Shown: positions 20,954 through 31,022 of the stretch, one piece after another
Layout of the letters: every line of letters starts with the position of its first letter
Position numbering within the stretch: the stretch's first letter is position 1
Assembly: GCA_947501355.1 (NCBI GenBank)
Contig: CANMVA010000001.1
Coordinates: 2,503,492-2,567,491, forward strand
Source of the DNA: an uncultured Paracoccaceae bacterium
GTDB lineage: Bacteria > Pseudomonadota > Alphaproteobacteria > Rhodobacterales > Rhodobacteraceae
DNA length: 64,000 nt
Direction of reading: 5' to 3'
Position numbers and translations under genes: made by a program
Notes under the pieces: model-generated
The model's input: only the letters and a program-made list of their open reading frames with translations
Databases searched by the model: none
What the model was told of the DNA's origin: nothing

Positions 20954-21353
20954 CACGCTTGACACGCTGGCGCGGGCCGATGGCGCGCGGCTCAAAGCCT
21001 TTGCGGAAACCCTGATCCCTGATCTTGGCGCCATAGAGGTCGTGGAATCGCGCAGCGGGCTGGTGATGCTGCCGATCCGCGACACAGCGGCTGGCGTTGC
21101 ATTCCATCTTGGTGAAGTGCTGATGAGCGAGGCGCATATTCGGAAGGGCGATGTCAGCGGCTATGGGATGCGCCGCGGGCATGATCTGGAAGCCTCGATG
21201 GCGATGGCGCTTGTCGATCTTGCGATGGCAACCGATGTGCGTCTCTCAGAGTGCAGAGCGTTCTGTGACGCACAAGCCGAGGCGTTGCAAAAGGCAGACG
21301 ACGACGTGCTGCGCCGGGTCGAGGCCACCCGCGTGAACATGGAGACGTTTTGA
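20946..21353 (+). CDS. phnG: PhnG (copy 1)
   Basis: GLVMLPIRDTAAGVAFHLGEVLMSEAHI; syntenic position. Confidence 0.88.
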   Translation: MDDTLDTLARADGARLKAFAETLIPDLGAIEVVESRSGLVMLPIRDTAAGVAFHLGEVLMSEAHIRKGDVSGYGMRRGHDLEASMAMALVDLAMATDVRLSECRAFCDAQAEALQKADDDVLRRVEATRVNMETF

Positions 21354-21889
21354 TGCTGTCCGTACCTGCGCCAAGCCCAGCCGAAATGCGTGACAACGCA
21401 GCCTTTGACGCTTTGTTATGGTCTTTGAGCCGCCCTGGACGACCCCGTGACCTGCCCGAACCCGGCGAGAGCGGGATCATTACTGCGCTTCTTGACCGGG
21501 AATGCCTCGTCTACGCGGACGATCCGCTTCTCATGCCGCAGATTATGCGCACGGGTGCAACTCTCTCCGATATTGAAAAGGCCGATCACGTCTTTCTGGG
21601 TGCGATGGGGACGTCCGATCCGCTCGCCGACATTGCCATCGGAACTGACTTTTACCCTGACGATGGGGCCACCGTCATTATCCGCGCCAAAATCGGGTCG
21701 GGTCCTGCGCTGCGTCTGACGGGACCGGGCGTTGATGGCATCTTGACCCTGCACATGGGCGGCCTGCCTGAAGGTTTTTGGAAAGCGCGCACTGCGAGAC
21801 TGAGATACCCGATGGGGTTCGATCTTTTCTTTGTCGATGGTGCCCGTGTTGTCGGGATACCGCGCTCTACGACTGTTGAGGAAGCATAA
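21350..21889 (+). CDS. phnH: PhnH (copy 1)
   Basis: FDALLWSLSRPGRPRDLPEP, LTGPGVDG, FDLFFVDGARVVGIPRSTTV. Confidence 0.9.
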   Translation: MMLSVPAPSPAEMRDNAAFDALLWSLSRPGRPRDLPEPGESGIITALLDRECLVYADDPLLMPQIMRTGATLSDIEKADHVFLGAMGTSDPLADIAIGTDFYPDDGATVIIRAKIGSGPALRLTGPGVDGILTLHMGGLPEGFWKARTARLRYPMGFDLFFVDGARVVGIPRSTTVEEA

Positions 21890-22956
21890 TGGCCTATGTC
21901 GCGACACGTGGTGGCGAGCGGGCCATTGAACAATCCGAACGGCTGTTTCGTGAAGATATGGGGCCTTTCGACCGCAAACGCGTCGACGAGGTGAAACAAG
22001 GCCTGCCCTATCTGATCGACCGTGTCATGGGCGAGGCGTCGCTCTATGACGAGGACCTGGCCGCGCTCGCGCTGGCTCAAACGGGCGGCGAGCTTTACGA
22101 AGCTGTCCTGCTGCTGCGCGCTTGGCGAACGACGCAGCCGCGATTGCAGGTGGCTGCTCCGATTGAGCAGGACAGCTTGTTCACCCATCGCCGTATCTCG
22201 GCAGCCTTTAAGGACATTCCTGGCGGGCAGGTTTTGGGGCCGACGTTAGACTACGCGCATCGCATTTTGGCAACCGATGTGCTGCAGGGCGAAACCTATT
22301 CGCCAGAACCCGTCGAGCCGGCAGCCAACCCTTCACCTGCGTATCAGCCCAGTGTCAGTGCATGGCAGGCCGAGAACGATCTGCTTGATCCTCCGGCTGA
22401 CGATCCAACCAAGGGGAACGAAATTCCCGATCTCACGCGCGAGCCTCTCCTATTTCCCGCCAAACGCGCCCATACGCTGCAAAGTCTCGCACGGGCTGAA
22501 ACGGGTGGTGTTCTGGCGCTTGGCTACGCGGCGATGCGCGGCTACGGACAAGCACACCCCACGGTGAACGAATTGCGTTTGGCCGAAGCCGAAATTGCCG
22601 TCACGCATCCCGATGGCAGGCAGTTTTCTGCGGGTCGGGTCAAGGTCTCTCAGGCGGAGGTTGTCGACAAAAAGGGTGAGAAGCTGGGCATTGGCTATGC
22701 CGCCACCTTTGGCTGGAACGAGGTAAAATGCATCGCGGCGGCCACGCTCGACCTCAACAGCCCCGGTGCGGAAAAAGGCTCGGCGACCGAAGAGGAGTTC
22801 TTCCTCTACCACACCGAGGGCGTCGAAAGCTCAGGCTTCTGTATTCACTTCAAGCTGCCCCATTATGTGACGTTCCAGTCTTCGCTTGATGCGATGCGGG
22901 ATGCGAAGGCAAAGAAGGCGGCGGGTGCGGCCAAGCAACAGGAACCGGCAGAATGA
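21889..22956 (+). CDS. phnI: PhnI (copy 1)
   Basis: MAYVATRGGERAIEQSE, DRVMGEASLYD, FKDIPGGQVLGPTLDYAHR, GFCIHFKLPHYVTFQ. Confidence 0.92.
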   Translation: MAYVATRGGERAIEQSERLFREDMGPFDRKRVDEVKQGLPYLIDRVMGEASLYDEDLAALALAQTGGELYEAVLLLRAWRTTQPRLQVAAPIEQDSLFTHRRISAAFKDIPGGQVLGPTLDYAHRILATDVLQGETYSPEPVEPAANPSPAYQPSVSAWQAENDLLDPPADDPTKGNEIPDLTREPLLFPAKRAHTLQSLARAETGGVLALGYAAMRGYGQAHPTVNELRLAEAEIAVTHPDGRQFSAGRVKVSQAEVVDKKGEKLGIGYAATFGWNEVKCIAAATLDLNSPGAEKGSATEEEFFLYHTEGVESSGFCIHFKLPHYVTFQSSLDAMRDAKAKKAAGAAKQQEPAE

Positions 22957-23867
22957 GCCTTTCAACGCTGACAAAGCCATGGGAAGCGATGAGCTATGGC
23001 TTTCTTGACGGCTCGGCCAAGCGCGAGCTGCGCCGCAAGATGCTGAAATCCGTCGCCGTGCCGGGGTGCCAGATGCCCTATGCCAGCCGCGAAGTGCCGA
23101 TGGCACGCGGTTGGGGCACGGGCGGGCTTCAGGTATCGCTGACGCTGGTGAACCCGCAAACGCGTGTGAAGGTCATTGACCAAGGTGCCGACGACAGCGT
23201 CAACGCCGCGTCGATCCGGCGCTTCATTGCACGGGTGGCGGGCACGCCCACGACGATGGACACTCTTGAGGCAGACCTCATCCAGTCGCGCCACCGCATC
23301 CCCGAAGAGGTTTTGCGCGACGATCAGGTCCTTGTGTTGCAAGTGCCCAACCCAGAGCCGCTGCGGCCGGTTCAGCCCAATATGTCCATCGCCCGCCAGA
23401 TGCACGCGGATGCGGATTACGGGCGGATGTGGCTGCAGCTTTACGAGCAGATCGTGCGCTCGGGCCGGGTCATGCAAGGCGCGAGCTATCCCAGCCTTGT
23501 ACACGGTCGCCATGTCATGACGCCCTCACCCATTCCGCGTTGGGACGTTCCGAAACTGCATATGGCAAAGCACCTGACGATCCTGTCTGCGGGCCGGGAA
23601 AAGCGGATCTTTGCGGTCCCGCCCTATACGCGGGTAGAGCCTTTGGTGTTCTCGGATGTGCCCTACAAGGTCGAAGACCATGGTAATCTGACATGCACCC
23701 GGTCCGGCACCACGGGCTTTTTCATGAACGAGATTCCGCAGGATGATAGCAGTTCCGCCTTCGAAGTCTCGGACAGCGAATGGGGTGTGAAGACCATTCG
23801 CGCGCGCGAGGGCGAAGGCGAAAGCCGGGGCGAGACCTGGTATAAAGACGGTGAGATGCCACAATGA
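22953..23867 (+). CDS. phnJ: PhnJ-like protein (copy 1) lacking the canonical Fe-S cysteine motif
   Basis: VPGCQMPYASREVPMARGWGTGG, IDQGADDSVNAASIRRF, SPIPRWDVPKL; C-term LTCTRSGTTGFF...AFEVSDSEWG in place of CX2CX21CX5C. Confidence 0.88.
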   Translation: MSLSTLTKPWEAMSYGFLDGSAKRELRRKMLKSVAVPGCQMPYASREVPMARGWGTGGLQVSLTLVNPQTRVKVIDQGADDSVNAASIRRFIARVAGTPTTMDTLEADLIQSRHRIPEEVLRDDQVLVLQVPNPEPLRPVQPNMSIARQMHADADYGRMWLQLYEQIVRSGRVMQGASYPSLVHGRHVMTPSPIPRWDVPKLHMAKHLTILSAGREKRIFAVPPYTRVEPLVFSDVPYKVEDHGNLTCTRSGTTGFFMNEIPQDDSSSAFEVSDSEWGVKTIRAREGEGESRGETWYKDGEMPQ

Positions 23868-24661
23868 CATTGACCCTCGATGCCCCCCGCATTGTTGAAA
23901 CGCGGCCTCTTCTTGAGGTGAAGGCCGTATCCAAATCCTACGGCCCCGTGCAGGCCGTGCGCAACGTCTCAGCCCATGCCTATCCCGGAGAGGTGCTTGG
24001 TATTGTCGGCGAAAGCGGATCGGGGAAATCGACGCTGCTGCGGATGATGAACCTTGAGGAGATCCCGGAGACGGGCAGCTACACGCTCGACCTGCCGGAC
24101 GTGTCTGGCAATCTCTTTGAACTGGACCGGTTCGCCCGCCGGATGCTCTGCGCGACCAAGATCGGGATCGTGTATCAGAACCCCCATCTGGGCCTTCTGA
24201 TGAAGCATTCTTCGTCTGGGAATGTTGCCGAACGGCTTTTGGTCGCGGGGGAACGCAGCTTTGCGACATTGCGACAAGCGGCCACCGAAGCGCTGGACGC
24301 ATCCGAGTTTCCTCTGGATCGCCTTGACGCGCCGCCGATTGAACTCTCTGGCGGTATGCAGCAGCGGGTCCAGTTAGCCAAGGCAATTGCGCTGGAACCG
24401 GCACTCTTGCTGCTGGACGAGCCAACGACGGGTTTGGATGTGAGCGTGCAGGCGCTGGTGCTCGACACGCTCAAGCGCCTTCAGCAGGACCGACAGATCA
24501 CCATGGTGATCGTCAGCCACGACCTTGGCGTGATCCGCACGCTGGCGGACCGCGTTATGGTGATGCGACGCGGCGAGGTGGTAGAGACCGGCCTTGCGGA
24601 TCAGATTTTCCAAGACCCGCAGCATCCCTATACGCAACAATTGGTGCACGCGAAGCTATGA
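23864..24661 (+). CDS. phnK: PhnK (copy 1), ABC ATPase-like
   Basis: GESGSGKST, LSGGMQQRVQLAKA, position. Confidence 0.9.
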   Translation: MTLTLDAPRIVETRPLLEVKAVSKSYGPVQAVRNVSAHAYPGEVLGIVGESGSGKSTLLRMMNLEEIPETGSYTLDLPDVSGNLFELDRFARRMLCATKIGIVYQNPHLGLLMKHSSSGNVAERLLVAGERSFATLRQAATEALDASEFPLDRLDAPPIELSGGMQQRVQLAKAIALEPALLLLDEPTTGLDVSVQALVLDTLKRLQQDRQITMVIVSHDLGVIRTLADRVMVMRRGEVVETGLADQIFQDPQHPYTQQLVHAKL

Positions 24662-25377
24662 CACAGGTTCTGGAAATCGACAGGCTTACCAAGGGCTTTT
24701 CGCTGCATCATCTTGAAAAGGATATTGCGGCTTTTGAAGACATCTCTTTCAGTGTTGCAGCCGGTGAGTTCGTGTTGCTCAAGGGGGCAAATGGGGCTGG
24801 TAAATCGACGCTGTTGCGCACGCTCTACCGGTCTTACCTGCCGCTATCTGGAGAAATCCGGTTTCATTCCAGCCATGGCATGATTGACCTCGCGCGGGCC
24901 GCTGATGTGGATGTTGCACACTTGCGGCGCACCGAGATCGGGTTTGTGACGCAATTCCTGACTGCACGCCCGCGCGTGAGTGCCGAAGCCATCGTGGCCG
25001 AGCCGCTCAGGCTTGCCGGGTGGGAACATGAGGCAGCTTTGAAGACTGCCCGCAAAGCGCTTGAAACCTTTGGTGTAAAGCCGGACCTGTGGGCCGCCTA
25101 TCCGACAACGTTTTCGGGCGGTGAACAGCAAAAAGTGAACCTCGCCCGAGCGCTCATCCTGCCGCAAAAGCTGTTGATGCTGGACGAGCCAACTGCCTCG
25201 CTTGACGCAAATGCGCGCCGTGCGCTGGTGGCCCGACTGCAAGAATTGAAAGATCAGGGTACGGCGATGATCGGTGTCTTCCATCACCCTGACGATGTGA
25301 TCCACCTGATCGACCGTGTGGTTGATCTGACCCCCGACGCGGCCCCTCAAGAGGATCGAGATGATGTGGCTCTCTGA
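24658..25377 (+). CDS. phnL: PhnL (copy 1), ABC ATPase-like
   Basis: [36 protein letters not shown], position. Confidence 0.9.
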   Translation: MTQVLEIDRLTKGFSLHHLEKDIAAFEDISFSVAAGEFVLLKGANGAGKSTLLRTLYRSYLPLSGEIRFHSSHGMIDLARAADVDVAHLRRTEIGFVTQFLTARPRVSAEAIVAEPLRLAGWEHEAALKTARKALETFGVKPDLWAAYPTTFSGGEQQKVNLARALILPQKLLMLDEPTASLDANARRALVARLQELKDQGTAMIGVFHHPDDVIHLIDRVVDLTPDAAPQEDRDDVAL

Positions 25378-26527
25378 CGTAAAACTCATCCTGGCAGACC
25401 AGATAATAGAGAATGGCGCGCTGCGGATCGAAAACGGCATCATTGCCGAGATCACCGAGAGCGCGGGCCAGCCGTCCGGCTTCACCGTGTTTCCAGGCTT
25501 CATCGACATGCACGGCGATATGATCGAGCTTGAGTTGGAGCCGCGTCCAAAGGTCGATTTCCCGATGGACGTTGCGGTCGGTCATCTGGATGCGCGCCTT
25601 GCTGCTGCCGGTGTGACGACGGCCTATGCGGGCGTGTCCTTTTCGCGCAGCGCGAAGGATGGAGAGCGACGGTCCTTTGAGCATACAAGCGCGATCATTC
25701 GTGCACTCAAGGATAACATCCAAGGTCTTCGGGTCGATCACCGCATCCATGCGCGGTTTGACATGACCTATACAGATGCCATCGCCGCACTCGAAGGTTT
25801 GCTGGTGGCGGGGGCGGTCGATCTTGTTTCCGTCATGGATCACACCCCCGGGCAAGGCCAGTATCGCAACATCGAAAAGCTGATTTCTTACCGCATGAAG
25901 GGCGGCAAAACCGAAGAAGCAGCTCGCTCCGAAATCCAGACACGAATGGACAATGCCGTGCCTGCGGAACAGCTGTTGAAGAACCTTCACGACGTCTCGC
26001 GGCTCTGCAAAGCCCACGGTGTTGCGATGGCGAGCCATGATGACGACACAATCGAAAAGGCCAATTTAATGGCAGATATTGGCGTGGTCATCAGTGAGTT
26101 TCCCGTGACGCTGGACGCGGCGAAGGTCGCCAAGGAACGCGGGCTTATGATTGCCATGGGCGCCCCCAACGCAATGCGCGGGCAAAGCTATTCCGGCAAT
26201 CTTTCTGCACGCGACGCCCATGCAGCTGGTTTGCTGCAAATTCTGGCGGCGGACTATCACCCTGCTGCCATTTTACCGGCCATTCGCGCTCTTTCCGGAT
26301 CTGATCCTGATAGGTTGGTCGGAGCGGTACGCCTCGCATCAAGAAACCCCGCGAAGGCTCTGGGCCTTTCGGACCGGGGCGAAATCGCCGTTGGCAAACG
26401 GGCTGACTTGGCGGTTGTCAATCGCTCGGACCGCGTGGTGCAAACCTATTGTGGCGGGGACACCGTTTTTTCAAATGGGGCCGGTTCACATCTGTCGTCA
26501 CACCCAAGGATAGCCGCCACCGCATAA
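25361..26527 (+). CDS. phnM: PhnM-family amidohydrolase (copy 1, HGD type)
   Basis: FPGFIDMHGDMIELELEPRPKVDFP, MDHTPGQGQYRN, MGAPNAMRGQSYSGNLSARD. Confidence 0.88.
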   Translation: MMWLSDVKLILADQIIENGALRIENGIIAEITESAGQPSGFTVFPGFIDMHGDMIELELEPRPKVDFPMDVAVGHLDARLAAAGVTTAYAGVSFSRSAKDGERRSFEHTSAIIRALKDNIQGLRVDHRIHARFDMTYTDAIAALEGLLVAGAVDLVSVMDHTPGQGQYRNIEKLISYRMKGGKTEEAARSEIQTRMDNAVPAEQLLKNLHDVSRLCKAHGVAMASHDDDTIEKANLMADIGVVISEFPVTLDAAKVAKERGLMIAMGAPNAMRGQSYSGNLSARDAHAAGLLQILAADYHPAAILPAIRALSGSDPDRLVGAVRLASRNPAKALGLSDRGEIAVGKRADLAVVNRSDRVVQTYCGGDTVFSNGAGSHLSSHPRIAATA

Positions 26528-26749
26528 AGAAGGCCTGAGCACTGGAAGCGCCGTGCAAGGGCGCGGCCGATCTTGCAAGGCAGGTTTCGAAACCGGACCT
26601 CCCCGCGTTTGGCTATGACAACGTGCCGATACATGGCGAGATCGAGCTTTGCATCTCCATCCAACCAGCGTCGCGCCACAGCGCACGTAACCCAACTTTT
26701 ACAAAAAGGACTCTTTGGCGTCACAGAGGCAGGTCATCTTCGCATTGAA

Positions 26750-26765
26750 ATTCATTCGGATGAAT
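26750..26765 (+). promoter_or_regulatory. Putative PhnF1 operator, site 2 (immediately upstream of phnC1)
   Basis: ATTCATTCGGATGAAT identical to site 1; ends 1 nt before the GTG start. Confidence 0.65.
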
Positions 26766-26766
26766 C

Positions 26767-27570
26767 GTGATGGCTTCTGATCTTACCCTCACTGGTGTCT
26801 CCCGGCTCTTTGACGAAACGCGTGCCGTGGACAATGTCACGTTAAAGATCAAACCGGGGCAGTTCGTTGGCGTCATCGGTCGCTCTGGCGCTGGCAAGTC
26901 CACGATGCTCCGTTTGATCAATCGTCTTATCGACCCCAGCGAGGGGTCGATTTCGTTCGGGGGTGTCGAAATCACGAGCCTCCGCGGCAAGGCCCTGCGC
27001 AATTGGCGTCGCGATTGCGCGATGATTTTCCAACAATTCAATCTGGTGGACCGGCTGGACGTGCTGACCAATGTGCTTGTCGGGCGGCTGGCTGAACATG
27101 GGTTTCTCAGTTCCATGGCCATGAAATTCACCGACGCAGAGCGCGCGATGGCGCTGCAAGCTCTGGACCGGCTGGATTTGGTGCCACAAGCCCTACAACG
27201 CGCAGGCACGTTGTCCGGCGGGCAGCAACAGCGTGTGGCGATTGCTAAGGCTCTTGTGCAGCAACCCAAGATTATGCTGGCCGATGAGCCGATTGCCTCC
27301 CTTGATCCTGCGAATGCGACCCTCGTCATGGATGGCCTGCGCCAGATCAACAAGGAAGACGGGCTGACCGTTCTGGTGAACCTCCACACACTCGACACCG
27401 CACGCGCGTATTGCGACAGGATTATCGCGATGCGCAGTGGTCAAGTGTTCTTTGACGGGGTTGCAGCCCAACTCACGAATGATGTCGTGCGGGACATTTA
27501 CGGCCTCGAAGGCCTCCGAGAATTCAATGAGGCGGTGACGTCGACCCAATCTGTCGCCCTACCCGCCTGA
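26767..27570 (+). CDS. phnC: Phosphonate ABC transporter ATPase PhnC (copy 1)
   Basis: [42 protein letters not shown]. Confidence 0.92.
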   Translation: MMASDLTLTGVSRLFDETRAVDNVTLKIKPGQFVGVIGRSGAGKSTMLRLINRLIDPSEGSISFGGVEITSLRGKALRNWRRDCAMIFQQFNLVDRLDVLTNVLVGRLAEHGFLSSMAMKFTDAERAMALQALDRLDLVPQALQRAGTLSGGQQQRVAIAKALVQQPKIMLADEPIASLDPANATLVMDGLRQINKEDGLTVLVNLHTLDTARAYCDRIIAMRSGQVFFDGVAAQLTNDVVRDIYGLEGLREFNEAVTSTQSVALPA

Positions 27571-27612
27571 CCCGAGTTTCCAACTGCCAAACCAACCAAG
27601 GGGGACCTGACC

Positions 27613-28512
27613 ATGAAATACCTTGTTACCACTGCACTGACCGCTCTGCTGGCCACAACGGCTGTCGCTGATGACTGGAAAGACGACTACCAGATCATCC
27701 GGTTCGGCATCCTGTCTGGTGAGAATGAAAAAGACCGGATCGCACGTTACACACCGTTTGAGGCGTATCTTGAACGCGAACTCGGCGTTGAGGTCGAAAT
27801 CTTTACCGCAGGCGCATATGACGGTGTGATCCAGGCCCTGGCAGCCGACCAGATCGAGTTTGCGTTCCTCGGCTCGTCCTCTTACGCCGCTGCCTACACT
27901 GCAACCGATGGCGCCGTCGTGCCACTGGTGAGCCGCCTGCAGAATGATGATTCAACCGGCTATTACTCTATCCTTGTCACCCGCTGCGACAGCGGCCTGA
28001 ACGATCTGGCTTCGCTGGAGGGCAAAGTCCTTGCATTCGCCGACCCGGATTCAACGTCAGGCTATGCAGTGCCGTATTACAACATCGCACAGGAAGTCGA
28101 CCCAAAGACCTTCTTCTCGGCCACGCCGTTCTCCGGCTCGCATGAAGCTGGCGTCGCTGGTGTTGTGCAGGGCACATTCGATGCGGCCGCCACATACATG
28201 ACAAACGAGACCTCGGGGATCATCCCGCGCATGGTTGAGAAAGGCATGATCGCGGAAGGCGAAGCCTGCCCGATCTGGCAGTCTCCCGAAATCACATCTG
28301 GTCCCCTGACTGCGCGCGCCAATTTGCCGGAAGAGCTGATCGAAGCGATGCGCACGGCGATGTTGGAGTTGGCTGAGAAAGACATGGCGGCCCTCAAGGA
28401 AATGTCTGGTGGCGAAACATCGACGCAGAAAGATTGGATTGCGGTCGATCAGGAGCGCTACCAGTGGATCGTGGACATGCGCGCGTGGCTGAAAGAGCAG
28501 CGCCGGTCCTAA
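27613..28512 (+). CDS. phnD: Phosphonate-type ABC transporter substrate-binding protein PhnD (copy 1)
   Basis: Signal peptide; IRFGILSGENEKDRIARYTPFEAYLERELG, FADPDSTSGYAVP. Confidence 0.9.
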   Translation: MKYLVTTALTALLATTAVADDWKDDYQIIRFGILSGENEKDRIARYTPFEAYLERELGVEVEIFTAGAYDGVIQALAADQIEFAFLGSSSYAAAYTATDGAVVPLVSRLQNDDSTGYYSILVTRCDSGLNDLASLEGKVLAFADPDSTSGYAVPYYNIAQEVDPKTFFSATPFSGSHEAGVAGVVQGTFDAAATYMTNETSGIIPRMVEKGMIAEGEACPIWQSPEITSGPLTARANLPEELIEAMRTAMLELAEKDMAALKEMSGGETSTQKDWIAVDQERYQWIVDMRAWLKEQRRS

Positions 28513-28525
28513 AATCAAAAACTTG

Positions 28526-28550
28526 GACCCTCGCCGATTTGGCGGGGGTC
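28526..28550 (+). terminator. GC-rich hairpin plus short T tract between phnD1 and phnE1
   Basis: GACCCTCGCC-GATTT-GGCGGGGGTC then TTTGTTT; 9/10 paired stem. Confidence 0.55.
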
Positions 28551-28572
28551 TTTGTTTGTGGGGATTTCAAAC

Positions 28573-29505
28573 ATGACCGCTGCCGCCGACGTGACGCCCC
28601 TGCGTCCGATTGATCAGTTTGAGTTTGACTATGCTGCCCAGAGGCGGCGCGCGAAGCTTGGTTGGCTGATCGCGAGTATCCTGTTTTTCGTGTTTTTTGC
28701 TTTTTCGGCGTGGCTCGGAGATTTCTTTAAGGTCACGCAGGTCACATTGCCGGATGGATCGCGAGACTGGCGCTGGATCATTCCGGCAGGTCTCCCCCGA
28801 TTGGGGGAATTTATCGAAAAGACGCTCCCGGTTCTGCGGTGGGACACCTTTGGCGCAGATTTTGCCGAATGGTTCTGGCGTTGGCACATCTGGCTGAACC
28901 TCTTGGTTGAAACCATTTTGATCGCCTTCATGGCGACAGTGCTTGGCGTGTTCGGTGGGTTTGTCATGTCATTCCCGGCTTCCCGAAATCTCGCCCCAAA
29001 CAAGTGGGTGCTTTGGTTCAGCCGTCGCTACCTCGAAATTGCGCGCACAGTGCCGGAACTCGTCTGGGCGCTCATATTTGTCTTCTGCTTTTCAGTGGGC
29101 CCTATGGCGGGCGTGTTGGCCATCGGGCTGCATACCGCGGGAGCCTTGGGCAAGCTCTATTCGGAAGTGAACGAAAACATCGACATGCGTCCGCTGGAAG
29201 GCGTCAAAGCGGCTGGCGGCACATGGTTTGATCAAATCCGTTACGGCGCCGTCCCGCAGGTCATGCCGAACATCATCAGCTATACGCTGTTGCGGTTCGA
29301 GATCAACGTGCGCGCCTCTTCCATCATTGGCTACGTCGGCGCAGGCGGGCTTGGCCAGGAGTTCCGCGAGGCGCTCTCCTTGCAGGAATACACCGACCTG
29401 TCAGCCTTGTTCCTGATCATCTTTGTGACCGTCATGGTCATTGACTACGGATCAGAAAAGCTGCGCCACAAGGTTATCGGACTTGAGAAAGGGCCAGCGA
29501 CATGA
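28573..29505 (+). CDS. phnE: Phosphonate ABC transporter permease PhnE (copy 1a)
   Basis: ABC permease; RTVPELVWALIFVF, VGAGGLGQEFREAL. Confidence 0.9.
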   Translation: MTAAADVTPLRPIDQFEFDYAAQRRRAKLGWLIASILFFVFFAFSAWLGDFFKVTQVTLPDGSRDWRWIIPAGLPRLGEFIEKTLPVLRWDTFGADFAEWFWRWHIWLNLLVETILIAFMATVLGVFGGFVMSFPASRNLAPNKWVLWFSRRYLEIARTVPELVWALIFVFCFSVGPMAGVLAIGLHTAGALGKLYSEVNENIDMRPLEGVKAAGGTWFDQIRYGAVPQVMPNIISYTLLRFEINVRASSIIGYVGAGGLGQEFREALSLQEYTDLSALFLIIFVTVMVIDYGSEKLRHKVIGLEKGPAT

Positions 29506-29539
29506 CTGTCCTATCGCTTTGCTGCCTGAGGACTGCGAC

Positions 29540-30397
29540 ATGACCCCGACCGACGCCCAGATCGAAAACTGGATGAAAAAGCAGCCCCGCGCTTTCCGGG
29601 ACACCCCGGTCGTCCGGGCGCGCAAAATCGCGCTCTGGACTGGCTTCTTCGCTTTGTTCGCGTGGTGTCTTTACGACTTCAATTTCTCACCAGATCGGAT
29701 CTGGATTGGCCTTCAGCGTCTTGGGACCGTTGTGTCCTTCATGTTCCCGCCGCACTTTTGGGAAACCTGGCCGGAATGGGTTGAGGTGTTCACAGCGCTT
29801 GGCGAAACCGTCGCCATGGCGTTTTTAGGCACCGTATTAGGGCTTATCATCGCCTTTCCAATTTCCTTCCTTGGGGCCAAGAACATCACCCGTATTTTCT
29901 GGCTGCGCCACTCTGCGCGCCGCGGCTATGACATCATCCGGGCGTTTGAGACACTCATCCTCGCGCTGATCTTCATCCGAGCCTTTGGCTTGGGTCCCTT
30001 GGCAGGCATTCTTGCCATCGCAGTCTCAGAAATCGGGACCTTCGGAAAGCTCTTCTCAGAAGCGCTGGAGAACACCTCAAAACGCCCGGTAGAGGGCGTT
30101 GTCGCCTCGGGCGGATCACGGTTCCAATCTATTCTCTATGGGATTATGCCGCAGGTTCTGCCAGTGCATCTGTCCATCATCCTGTACAACTTCGAATCCA
30201 ACGTCCGCTCTTCCACGATCCTTGGCATCGTCGGCGCAGGCGGCATTGGCTTTATGCTGTCTGACCGGATTGCGGGGCTCTTTTGGGATCAGGTCTGGAC
30301 GATCATCTTCCTGATCATCGCGATGGTCTATATCGTTGATTACCTCTCCGGCCTGATCCGCACCCGGGTCATTGGTAAATGGGAGGGCGCGCACTGA
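29540..30397 (+). CDS. phnE: Phosphonate ABC transporter permease PhnE (copy 1b)
   Basis: ABC permease; GTFGKLFSEALENTSKRPVEGV, IVGAGGIGFML. Confidence 0.9.
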   Translation: MTPTDAQIENWMKKQPRAFRDTPVVRARKIALWTGFFALFAWCLYDFNFSPDRIWIGLQRLGTVVSFMFPPHFWETWPEWVEVFTALGETVAMAFLGTVLGLIIAFPISFLGAKNITRIFWLRHSARRGYDIIRAFETLILALIFIRAFGLGPLAGILAIAVSEIGTFGKLFSEALENTSKRPVEGVVASGGSRFQSILYGIMPQVLPVHLSIILYNFESNVRSSTILGIVGAGGIGFMLSDRIAGLFWDQVWTIIFLIIAMVYIVDYLSGLIRTRVIGKWEGAH

Positions 30398-31022
30398 TGG
30401 CAGGTGCCGGTTCCAAAAACGCCCTTTCCGAGACCCCGACACTCCATGAGGGCGCCATCGTCGACGATTTCGAGTTGGGGATGTGGACCGAAGTGGGAAA
30501 AGGCACAACGCTTAAACACGGGTCAATGGGCGATTGGTCCTACATCACGCAAGACTGCCATGCGATCTGGACGACGATCGGAAAGATGTGCTCAATCGCC
30601 AAAACCACACGTATCAATCCCGGTAACCACCCGACATGGCGCGCAGTGCAGCATCATTCGGTCTATCGCGCCGAAGCCTACGGGTGGGCGACGATGACGA
30701 CGCCTTTTTCGACTGGCGCAAAGCGGATTGGGTGACGATTGGCCATGACGTCTGGATCGGACATGGGGTGACTGTGACGGCTGGCGTGACGATCGGGACT
30801 GGTGCCGTAATCGGCGCCGGCGCGGTTGTGACCAAAGATGTCGACCCCTACACGGTGATCGGTGGCGTCCCGGCCCGCTTTATCAAACGCCGCTTCACCA
30901 AAGCTCAGGCAGACGCCCTGCAGGAGATTGCGATTTGGGAGTGGTCGCACGACGCATACAAGGCGGCCTTGCCTGATGTGCGTGCGCTGGAGATCGATGC
31001 GTTTATTGCGAAATACGGCTAG
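30397..31022 (+). pseudogene. Frameshifted hexapeptide (phn-associated, xenobiotic acetyltransferase-like) protein
   Basis: N-half in frame of 30397 ([19 protein letters not shown]), C-half in the -1 frame ([25 protein letters not shown]...); intact paralogue at 40670. Confidence 0.75.

Noticed and set aside
23694-23867. Loss of PhnJ1 cysteines explained by a frameshift or assembly error
   Set aside because: The frame is uninterrupted, flanking and internal residues still align to PhnJ (SGTTGFF...DD...F..SDSEW), and the stop couples properly to phnK
26715-26737. Pho box upstream of phnC1
   Set aside because: GCGTCAC and AGGTCAT half-sites are spaced 13 rather than 11 bp; too weak to call
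30680-30700. Programmed ribosomal frameshift in the acetyltransferase
   Set aside because: No slippery heptamer or obvious stimulatory structure; single-base loss in a G run is simpler
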